Positions 7,203-13,266 of a DNA stretch of 15,290 nucleotides are shown piece after piece (within the stretch, counting starts at the first letter, position 1; every line of letters starts with the position of its first letter). The notes under the pieces are model-generated. The model was not told the origin of the DNA. It saw only the letters and a list, made by a program, of their open reading frames with translations, and searched no databases. The stretch is from Methanosarcinales archaeon (GTDB lineage Archaea > Halobacteriota > Syntropharchaeia > Alkanophagales > Methanospirareceae). Location: the NCBI GenBank assembly GCA_025464275.1, contig JAODGR010000061.1, forward strand, positions 1 to 15,290. The letters are read 5' to 3'. A program made the position numbers and the translations under genes.

Positions 7203-8504
7203 ATGCCGAAAGAGGTAAGTTTGAGGGAGATACTGAAGCTGATAGAGGAGTATGAAGAGGTAGAGCTGGAGGATGTGAGAATAAGAGGAGATGTGGAGAT
7301 AGAACTGGGAAGCATCATAGACCCAGCAATGATACAGGCACTGCTACGTTCACAGGCGCAGATACAGGCACAGGCACAGGCACAAGCACAGGTACAGGCG
7401 GAGCGGGTGGCGAAGGAGGGGATAGAGAAGGAGCTGGAGCTGGTGGATGCCCATTTTGAGGCTGGTAAAGTGAGCTGGAATGGAGAGATAGAGGAGGTGA
7501 CCATCGGTGCTACCTCTGCTGATGGTGGTACCAGAGAGAGCACAGTGACGATAGGGGGTGAGAAGGCTCTGCCATTCTATAACTTCGACCATCCAATGCC
7601 ACACCCACCGGTGATCTCAGTAGACTGTTTTGACATGCCCATCTCACTGGCGAGAGCGGTGAGGGAGCATTATCAGGATGTGATGGAGGACCCGGGGGAG
7701 TGGGCGAAGAAGAACGTCCATAAATTCGGTGCTGATATGGTCACGATTCATCTGATAAGTACAGACCCAACGATAAAGGATACACCTGCGCGAGAGGCGG
7801 CGAAGACGGTGGAGGAGGTACTGCAAGCAGTGAAGGTACCCATCGTCATCGGCGGCTCGGGCAATCCGGACAAAGACCCGGAGGTGCTGGAAGCGGCAGC
7901 AGAGGCGGCATCAGGCGAGCGGTGCTTGATTGCCTCGGCGAATCTGAATATGGATTATGAGCGAATAGCCAGGGCGGCTATGGATAACGGGCATGTGATA
8001 CTATCGTGGACACAGCTGGATATAAACGCGCAGAAGACATTGAACCGCTACCTGTTCAAACTCGGGGTGCCACGAGAGGATATAGTGATAGACCCGACCA
8101 CCGCCGCACTCGGGTATGGACTGGATTATGCATTCACCAACATAGAGCGGATGAGGATATCGGCATTAAAGGGCGATACAGACCTCGCATTCCCCATCTC
8201 ATGTGGGATAACGAACGCGTGGGGAGCGAGGGAGGCGTGGATGAAGAATTCACCCATCCAGGAGGATTCTGATTGGGGTCCGGCAATCTATCGGGGACCT
8301 CTGTACGAGATCATCACAGGATTGACCCTGGGGATGGCAGGCGGGGACATGTTCATGATGATGCATCCAGAGGCAGGTGCGGCAGTTAAAAGAATAACCG
8401 GGATGCTATTCGGGTCGAAGGTGAGTGGCATCGAGGTAAGAGATGGAGAAGCCACAGAGGATATTAGGTTCATCACCGGTGACTGGGTGCGGTGGAAGGG
8501 ATAG
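7203..8504 (+). CDS. cdhD: Acetyl-CoA decarbonylase/synthase delta subunit
   Basis: CdhD, with CdhE, forms the corrinoid iron-sulfur methyl carrier of the acetyl-CoA decarbonylase/synthase complex. It passes methyl groups between tetrahydro(methano/sarcina)pterin and the acetyl-CoA-forming site of CdhC. From residue about 120 on, the 433-residue product follows methanogen CdhD closely: TSADGGTRES, GGEKALPFYNFDHPMP, ADMVTIHLISTDPTIKDTPA, IGGSGNPDKDPEVLEAAAEA, PTTAALGYGLDYAFTN, EDSDWGPAIYRGPLYEI. The N-terminal adaptor (1-48) is followed by an unusual Gln-Ala repeat linker (residues 51-66). A good Shine-Dalgarno site lies 3-4 bases upstream of the ATG. No other cdh gene is in the window; the next gene is lysS. 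Confidence 0.95.
   Translation: MPKEVSLREILKLIEEYEEVELEDVRIRGDVEIELGSIIDPAMIQALLRSQAQIQAQAQAQAQVQAERVAKEGIEKELELVDAHFEAGKVSWNGEIEEVTIGATSADGGTRESTVTIGGEKALPFYNFDHPMPHPPVISVDCFDMPISLARAVREHYQDVMEDPGEWAKKNVHKFGADMVTIHLISTDPTIKDTPAREAAKTVEEVLQAVKVPIVIGGSGNPDKDPEVLEAAAEAASGERCLIASANLNMDYERIARAAMDNGHVILSWTQLDINAQKTLNRYLFKLGVPREDIVIDPTTAALGYGLDYAFTNIERMRISALKGDTDLAFPISCGITNAWGAREAWMKNSPIQEDSDWGPAIYRGPLYEIITGLTLGMAGGDMFMMMHPEAGAAVKRITGMLFGSKVSGIEVRDGEATEDIRFITGDWVRWKG
7351..7400 (+). repeat. cdhD: ACAGGC hexanucleotide microsatellite inside cdhD
   Basis: ACAGGC-type units recur across this stretch with a few substitutions and are read as alternating Gln-Ala (SQAQIQAQAQAQAQVQAE, residues 50-67). The length is a multiple of 3, so the frame is kept. 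It occupies the linker between the N-terminal segment and the barrel domain of CdhD. Confidence 0.85.
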
Positions 8505-8508
8505 AGGG

Positions 8509-10140
8509 GTGGATGACCACAGCTCACGGGTGGAGATGCACTGGTCACAGGCGATAGCGCGGGAGATTATAGCGCATAGAGGGGAGGAGAAGCACGTTGT
8601 TGCAACCGGGATTACCCCCTCTGGTGATATCCACATCGGTAATCTGCGGGAGATAATAATTGGAGATGCAGTACGCAACGCGCTTTGCGAACTGGGTGTG
8701 GAGGCGCGCCTCATATATGTTGGAGACACTTTCGACCCCCTGAGGCGGAGATACCCTTTTCTACCACCTGAATATGAGGAGCATGTAGGAAAGCCTCTAT
8801 CTGAGATTCCAGACCCAGAGGGATGCCATTCCTCCTATGCTGAGCATTTCCTCAGCCCGTTCATCGAATCCCTGGATGAACTGGGCATAGAGGTGGAGGT
8901 CTTTCGTGCTGATGTGATGTACAAATCGGGGTGGTATGAGGCGGAGATAAGAGAGGCTCTGTTGCGGCGTGACGATTTAGCGAGGATACTGCATGAGAGT
9001 TCAGGCAGGCGCCTACCCCCACACTGGTCTCCATTCGCACCGCTATGCAGTGCCTGCGGACGGATCAGTACCACCACAGTAACGGGCTACAAGCTGGATG
9101 GTGGTGAGGGTGAGGGTAAGGGTAAGGGGGAGGTTTACTACCGCTGTGAATGTGGTAACAGAGGTACAGCCTCGCTGAGTGGTGGGGGGAAACTGGCATG
9201 GCGGGTAGACTGGGCGGCGAGATGGAAGATACTCGGGGTTACCGTCGAGCCCTTTGGTAAGGACCATGCAGCACCGGGAGGGAGTTTCGATTCGGGTAAG
9301 AGGATAGCGGAGGAGATATACAATTTCAGGGCACCCTATCCTATACCATTTGAGCATATCCTCCTGAGACTGAGCGAGGTGGAGGGGGGCGATACAGGGG
9401 ATGAGGGAGGGAAGAGAAGGAGGAGAGTCACAGCCATGTCGTCATCACGGGGCACCAACATCCCGGTTCGGGAGATACTGGAGGTGGTACCGCCGGAGAT
9501 ATTGAAGTACCTCATAAGGCGGGTCAGACCGGAGAGGCATATAGAATTTGACCCTTCGATGCCGCTACTCCACCTTATAGACGAGTATGAGCGTGATACA
9601 GGCGGTATAGGAACAGGTATAGCGGCACGAATACCGTTCCGCCATTTCCTGACGCTCGTACAGGTGGCTCGGGGTGATGATACCCGCGAACTGCTGGCAG
9701 TTATCCGCCGGAGTGGCTATGAGGTGCCGGAGGATGCGGAAGAGGAGCTGGCAGCGATACGCAGGAAGGCGAGATACGCACTGAACTGGCTGAGGAGGTA
9801 TGCACCGGATGAGCTGAAGTTCGAGCTGCTGAGATCACTATCTGAGTCTGAGCTGGTAAAAGAGCTTTCAGATGCCCAGAGGCGTGCTCTACTCATGATT
9901 GCACATCATATCAGGCATGAGCATGAGCTGGGAGGTGGCAAGCGGCTCAGCGCTACTGAGTGGCATAATAAGATATACGAAGTGGCTAACGCGCTGGATA
10001 TCGAGCCCGGGGAGGTTTTCAGGGCGGTGTATATCGCACTGCTGGGTAAGCCCTCGGGACCACGAGCGGGCTGGCTACTTGCATCCCTGGATACCGAATT
10101 TCTCCGTGAGCGCTTTGAAGCAGCAGCTGCGGGTAAATGA
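8509..10140 (+). CDS. lysS: Lysyl-tRNA synthetase, class I
   Basis: This enzyme attaches lysine to tRNA-Lys; the class I form occurs in many archaea and a few bacteria. The 543-residue product carries the Rossmann-fold signature TGITPSGDIHIGNLREI (HIGN at 42-45) and the KMSKS-equivalent AMSSSRG at 309-315. A four-cysteine zinc ribbon (Cys180, 183, 213, 215) sits in the connective region, interrupted by a GEGEGKGKGE linker. The C-terminal helical anticodon-binding domain is complete. GTG 8509 is chosen because AAGGG (8496-8500) lies 8 bases upstream and because it begins 4 bases after the cdhD stop. ATG 8536 (MHWSQAIAREI) matches the usual family N-terminus and is the alternative. The tight junction indicates co-transcription and probable translational coupling with cdhD. 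Confidence 0.95.
   Translation: MDDHSSRVEMHWSQAIAREIIAHRGEEKHVVATGITPSGDIHIGNLREIIIGDAVRNALCELGVEARLIYVGDTFDPLRRRYPFLPPEYEEHVGKPLSEIPDPEGCHSSYAEHFLSPFIESLDELGIEVEVFRADVMYKSGWYEAEIREALLRRDDLARILHESSGRRLPPHWSPFAPLCSACGRISTTTVTGYKLDGGEGEGKGKGEVYYRCECGNRGTASLSGGGKLAWRVDWAARWKILGVTVEPFGKDHAAPGGSFDSGKRIAEEIYNFRAPYPIPFEHILLRLSEVEGGDTGDEGGKRRRRVTAMSSSRGTNIPVREILEVVPPEILKYLIRRVRPERHIEFDPSMPLLHLIDEYERDTGGIGTGIAARIPFRHFLTLVQVARGDDTRELLAVIRRSGYEVPEDAEEELAAIRRKARYALNWLRRYAPDELKFELLRSLSESELVKELSDAQRRALLMIAHHIRHEHELGGGKRLSATEWHNKIYEVANALDIEPGEVFRAVYIALLGKPSGPRAGWLLASLDTEFLRERFEAAAAGK
9108..9130 (+). other. lysS: G-quadruplex motif inside lysS
   Basis: Four guanine tracts are spaced by three-base loops: G3 (9108-9110), TGA, G3 (9114-9116), TAA, G3 (9120-9122), TAA, G5 (9126-9130). 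This meets the standard intramolecular quadruplex pattern with short, equal loops. It lies on the coding strand, so the mRNA would carry it too. It encodes the Glu-Gly-Lys-Gly linker between the cysteine pairs of the zinc ribbon. Confidence 0.75.
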
Positions 10141-10152
10141 AATGCACATGCT

Positions 10153-10162
10153 TTTTATATAG
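10153..10162 (+). promoter_or_regulatory. TATA box of the surface-protein cluster, first gene
   Basis: TTTTTATATA at 10153-10162 is followed by GGTAAATAA. It lies about 55 bases before the CARDB gene start, in the 65-base gap after lysS, and would set transcription near 10185. The TTTATATAGGTAAA context resembles the promoters at 12491 and 13228. Confidence 0.55.
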
Positions 10163-10214
10163 GTAAATAACATATGGAATTAACATTGTACTGTGGTGTG
10201 TAAGGGTGATGAGG

Positions 10215-11060
10215 ATGGAGATGAGGATGGAGATGAAGAGAGGGATAGGGATAAGGAGAGGGGGTAGTGCATCGGGACTGGTAGCGGTTTTTGTGCTCGC
10301 AGTGGTGGCATCAGCGGTATCAGGAGCTGGTGTGGTACTGAGTGCAGGGAGTCCTGATCCACCGCCTCCTGAACAGACCATGATCACACTCACAGTGAAT
10401 CGTACATGTATAACGCCTGGTGAAGCGGCGCTGATAACAGCGCGTGCAACGAATAAGAGCGGCGTTCCCGAGGTGGAATGGGAATACGTCCTTGTATTTA
10501 CAATGAGCGGTCCATCAGATGCCAAGCTGATTAACTCCTCTACCGGAGGCTCGTATGTAGAAAATAAGGTAGTGTGGGATAGGACGGATGAAGATGGTTA
10601 TGCACATGCGATATTGAAAGCGGGAACCGTGGAGGGCACCGTGAGTATTAATGTCTTTTATTTATCAGTGACGACCAGCACGGAGGTTGTTATAGCGGAG
10701 GAGTGTACATATCCGGAGCTGGTGGTCACGGCGATAGAGCCGAATCGGGCATGCGGTGGAGAGTTCTTATTCGCGAACGAGAGCAATGTTATAGATGCCA
10801 CGATACGGAACATCGGTATGGAGGATGCGGGTCCATTCAATGTCAGTTTCAGTACAGGAGGGGGAGGAGGTATACCGAAGGAGATACGTGTACCGGGGCT
10901 GGCAGCCAACAGCAGTATTGATGTGAACGTTTCAGACCAGGAATGGAGATTAGCGGGTGATAATGTAACGATACGTGTGGTGGTGGATAGTGAGGATGAG
11001 GTTGAGGAGATAAGCGAATCGAACAACGTAAAAGAGAGTGATAATGGGGGTAGTGAATAA
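10215..11060 (+). CDS. Secreted Ig-like + CARDB protein; probably the N-terminal half of a frameshifted DUF3344 surface protein
   Basis: About 281 residues in four parts: a charged start (MEMRMEMKRGIGIRR); a hydrophobic signal segment (about 19-43) ending near VSGAG; an Ig-like domain resembling bacterial Big_1/invasin repeats (about 50-165, with TPGEAALITARATNKSG and DEDGYAHAILKAG); and a CARDB-type domain (about 175-275) with the typical NIGMEDAGPFNVSF and DSEDEVEEISESNNV. CARDB domains often precede DUF3344 in one archaeal surface protein. Here the frame stops at 11058-11060, while the next frame, one base on, continues with exactly the expected DUF3344 sequence. In-frame starts are GTG 10206 and ATG 10209, 10215, 10221, 10227 and 10233, because ATGAGGATGGAG is tandemly repeated. 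ATG 10215 has the best spacing from GGGTG. N-x-S/T sequons are frequent, suggesting N-glycosylation outside the cell. Confidence 0.75.
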   Translation: MEMRMEMKRGIGIRRGGSASGLVAVFVLAVVASAVSGAGVVLSAGSPDPPPPEQTMITLTVNRTCITPGEAALITARATNKSGVPEVEWEYVLVFTMSGPSDAKLINSSTGGSYVENKVVWDRTDEDGYAHAILKAGTVEGTVSINVFYLSVTTSTEVVIAEECTYPELVVTAIEPNRACGGEFLFANESNVIDATIRNIGMEDAGPFNVSFSTGGGGGIPKEIRVPGLAANSSIDVNVSDQEWRLAGDNVTIRVVVDSEDEVEEISESNNVKESDNGGSE

Positions 11061-12474
11061 CGGGTACAAGGGCAAGCGGTATACGTATGCCGGGGATGAG
11101 AGTGGTGATATTACCACCTGGCGGAGCTATACGGTTAACGGTAACATCGTGTATTCAACGGGTGATAGCCGTTATCTGAGCGGGGCGAGTCCGTGGTATA
11201 ACTACACTGTCAACTGGAGCCGGAGCGCGGTGCATGTCCCAGACTCGGGCTCAGTAACGGTAAGAGAAGCGAGGCTGTATGTGTATTATAGCGTGGATAG
11301 GGTGCACGTGATGCCGGATAATGTGAGTTTGAAGTTTAACGGTAATGCAACATCACCACCAGTAGCGTTCTATACAGACCGTAAGGGATACGACCGCGAT
11401 GACTACCCCTGCGGGATGCTTGTGTATAATGTGACGGAGGAGTTCAATAGAGGAGGTGCTAACACCGCGGTACTCGAGAATCACTATCCAATTGCGGGTA
11501 ATCCTTCGATAAATGGTATGCTGCTGGTGGTAGTGTACGAGAGCGAGGATGAGCCGAGGAGGCACATATGTATAAATGAAGGTTACGACCTGCTTTATGG
11601 AGGTTCGGATAAGTGTACCAGTGCGGAGGAGGCGACTGCATTCGCGCCGTTCACGTATCTCATAGAGGATACGGGTAACGTGAGTGCGAGACTGATAACT
11701 GCTGCTGTTGCACCGGACGACGCGGGCGGCCCGAGCGGCGAGGGTGAGCTGATATTCAACGGGCAGGTGTGGTATGATGTGTGGGACTTCAGTGGCGATT
11801 CGGAGATCGGTATCAATGAGCGTGATGTTACGGAGTATCTGAATACCACGAACGAAGCGAAGTTCCAGAGCAGTGAGGATTATATGGCGGCGAGTAATGC
11901 GATACTGGTGGTGGAGGAGAGCGAGGGACCTGCTATAATAAATGCGAGTGCAACGCCCCAAATAATACCTGAGGATACTGATAATGTACCACTCTGGGGC
12001 GAATTATCGAACCTGAGCGTGGTTGTTACGGATGTGTATACTATCACAAGTGTTACGATAAATCTATCATCAATCGGTGGAAATACCACGCAGACGATGA
12101 TACCGGGTGGAAATAATGTGTGGTATTATGAAACGAACGCATCGGTAAATTCTGCGATATTTGAAAACGGATCTTATGTGCCACATCAGCTGCCAGTGAT
12201 TATAACGGACGAACGAGGCTACTCCAAGGAGACATATATAGAGTTGACGGTGATGAGGAATGGCGATGTGTGTCCCTATAATGGGGATGGTGAAGTAGAT
12301 TTTATGCATGATACACTCTATCTGGCAAGGCATACCAGGGGTGTTCCGGGATATGAGGCTATCCGCAAGAATATAGCAGATGTAACGGGGGATGGTGAAG
12401 TAGATTTTATGCATGATACACTCTATCTGGCAAGGCATACCAGGGGTGTTCCGGGATATGAAGCACTGCGCTAA
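11038..12474 (+). CDS. DUF3344 + Ig-like module + dockerin protein; probably the C-terminal half of the preceding gene
   Basis: Residues about 5-295 fit DUF3344, an extracellular archaeal domain: NNGYKGKRYTY, TTWRSYTVNGN, YSTGDSRYLSG, LYVYYSVDRVHVMPDNVSL, GMLLVVVYESEDEPRR, INEGYDLLYGG, FNGQVWYDVWDF, SNAILVVEESE. An Ig-like module (about 300-407) begins PEDTDNVPLWGEL and ends ELTVMRNGD. The last 71 residues (408-478) are a dockerin-like pair of calcium-loop repeats, each with DGEVDFMHDTLYLARHTRG. Nominal starts are GTG 11038 and ATG 11044, but neither gives a signal peptide, although every domain is extracellular. The frame is open only from 11032, so it overlaps the previous frame by at most 29 bases. 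Removing one G of the 11046-11050 run fuses the two into one protein of about 755 residues (from ATG 10215, about 752). I therefore read this as the 3' part of one gene. Confidence 0.8.
   Translation: MIMGVVNNGYKGKRYTYAGDESGDITTWRSYTVNGNIVYSTGDSRYLSGASPWYNYTVNWSRSAVHVPDSGSVTVREARLYVYYSVDRVHVMPDNVSLKFNGNATSPPVAFYTDRKGYDRDDYPCGMLVYNVTEEFNRGGANTAVLENHYPIAGNPSINGMLLVVVYESEDEPRRHICINEGYDLLYGGSDKCTSAEEATAFAPFTYLIEDTGNVSARLITAAVAPDDAGGPSGEGELIFNGQVWYDVWDFSGDSEIGINERDVTEYLNTTNEAKFQSSEDYMAASNAILVVEESEGPAIINASATPQIIPEDTDNVPLWGELSNLSVVVTDVYTITSVTINLSSIGGNTTQTMIPGGNNVWYYETNASVNSAIFENGSYVPHQLPVIITDERGYSKETYIELTVMRNGDVCPYNGDGEVDFMHDTLYLARHTRGVPGYEAIRKNIADVTGDGEVDFMHDTLYLARHTRGVPGYEALR
12283..12461 (+). repeat. 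Tandem dockerin-repeat DNA, two identical 74-base copies
   Basis: Positions 12283-12356 and 12388-12461 are identical over 74 bases with an offset of 105 (35 codons). The identity includes all third codon positions. The copies encode the two calcium-loop repeats of the dockerin at the end of the DUF3344 protein. Confidence 0.93.
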
Positions 12475-12483
12475 TTTTTTTTT
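12475..12483 (+). terminator. Oligo-T terminator after the DUF3344/dockerin gene
   Basis: A run of nine T residues starts directly after the TAA stop codon, on the coding strand. Oligo-U tracts of this type are the usual archaeal intrinsic termination signal. No clear hairpin precedes it. Confidence 0.6.
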
Positions 12484-12490
12484 CCGGTAC

Positions 12491-12499
12491 ATTTAAATA
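12491..12499 (+). promoter_or_regulatory. TATA box of the small dockerin gene
   Basis: ATTTAAATA at 12491-12499 lies 34 bases before the AUG, leaving a very short leader that contains the perfect AGGAGGTG ribosome site (12522-12529). It comes immediately after the oligo-T terminator of the preceding gene. Confidence 0.6.
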
Positions 12500-12533
12500 G
12501 TGTAAAAGAGTAATTTAGTGAAGGAGGTGTAAA

Positions 12534-13214
12534 ATGAAAAAAGGAAAAACGATATGGATGGTAGGGGTAGCGGGGATGGCAGTATTTGTTTCGGTAGTAT
12601 TAGTAATGTCAGCAGTGAGTATAAGTAATTCGGAGGATACCGTACCGCCCGTTGTAAATATACCACAGAAGACGGTAATAATCCCGGAGGATACAGATGG
12701 TGTACCGTCGTGGGGTGAGATGGTGAACATCAGTATAAATGATACTAAAATAACAGAGAACAGCAGTATCTCAACCGTTACAGCTTTGGTGGATGGTGGA
12801 AATACAATAAATTTAACCCTTGTGGGGAATACCACAGAGAATGGTACATTATGGTGCATATTTGGTATTACAAACGCATCTGTGGGACCTGCAAAGTGGA
12901 ATGGTACGGCATACGAGCCATACCATTTACAGATAAATGCAACGGATATATACAATAATTCAAATGTCTCAGTGAGCATAGACCTCACGGTAATGAGGAA
13001 TGGGGATGTATACCCCTATAACGGGGATGGGAAGGTGGATTTCCTGCATGATGCTCTCTACTTAGCGCGGTACACAAGGGGTTCTCCGGGGTACCAAGTT
13101 ATCAGGGAGAATATAGCGGATGTAACAGGAGATGGGAAGGTGGATTTCCTGCATGACGCTCTCTACTTAGCGCGGTACACAAGGGGTTCCCCCGGGTACA
13201 CAATACTGCACTAA
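12534..13214 (+). CDS. Small secreted Ig-like + dockerin protein
   Basis: The 226-residue product starts with a clear signal peptide (MKKGKTIWMVGVAGMAVFVS, hydrophobic to about residue 29). It continues with one Ig-like module (about 40-155) opening IPEDTDGVPSWGEM and closing DLTVMRNGD, and ends with a 71-residue dockerin (156-226). The module and dockerin are paralogous to the C-terminal part of the upstream DUF3344 protein; nothing else is present, so this is a minimal module-dockerin unit. The dockerin has two repeats built on DGKVDFLHDALYLARYTRG. Dockerins bind cohesin domains in a calcium-dependent way, and the next gene starts with a cohesin-like domain. Several N-x-S/T sequons occur (for example NGT, NTT, NAT, NSS). 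The start is secure: AGGAGGTG is 4 bases upstream of the ATG. The specific role is unknown. Confidence 0.85.
   Translation: MKKGKTIWMVGVAGMAVFVSVVLVMSAVSISNSEDTVPPVVNIPQKTVIIPEDTDGVPSWGEMVNISINDTKITENSSISTVTALVDGGNTINLTLVGNTTENGTLWCIFGITNASVGPAKWNGTAYEPYHLQINATDIYNNSNVSVSIDLTVMRNGDVYPYNGDGKVDFLHDALYLARYTRGSPGYQVIRENIADVTGDGKVDFLHDALYLARYTRGSPGYTILH
13026..13199 (+). repeat. Tandem dockerin-repeat DNA of the small gene
   Basis: Positions 13026-13094 and 13131-13199 are 69-base copies, again offset by 105 bases. They differ at three positions, all silent: GAT/GAC, TCT/TCC and CCG/CCC codons. The amino acid repeats are therefore identical. Confidence 0.9.
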
Positions 13215-13227
13215 GGGGTAGAGAGGA

Positions 13228-13237
13228 TTTTTAAATA
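13228..13237 (+). promoter_or_regulatory. TATA box of the cohesin gene
   Basis: TTTTTAAATA at 13228-13237, followed by GGTAAAA, lies about 30 bases before the ATG. AGGAGGTGA (13255-13263) is the ribosome site. It closely resembles the TATA-leader arrangement at 12491. Confidence 0.6.
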
Positions 13238-13266
13238 GGTAAAATGGAAAACATAGGAGGTGAAAA

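Noticed and set aside
10019..10525. Minus-strand open frame with Ser/Leu/Ile-rich runs
   Set aside because: Shadow of the tandem ATGAGGATGGAG repeat and the signal-peptide region of the CARDB gene; no ribosome site or domain.
11038..11060. Ordinary overlapping, translationally coupled start for the DUF3344 frame (GTG 11038 or ATG 11044)
   Set aside because: Not excluded, but less likely than one frameshifted gene: the product would have no signal peptide although all its domains are extracellular, and CARDB followed by DUF3344 is a known single-protein order.
12283..12461. Possible CRISPR-like or mobile-element direct repeats
   Set aside because: Only two copies, in frame, separated by 31 coding bases and translating to the two halves of a dockerin domain; no spacer array or element ends.
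12070..12492. Minus-strand open frame containing a long internal repeat
   Set aside because: The repeat is just the dockerin tandem repeat read on the opposite strand.
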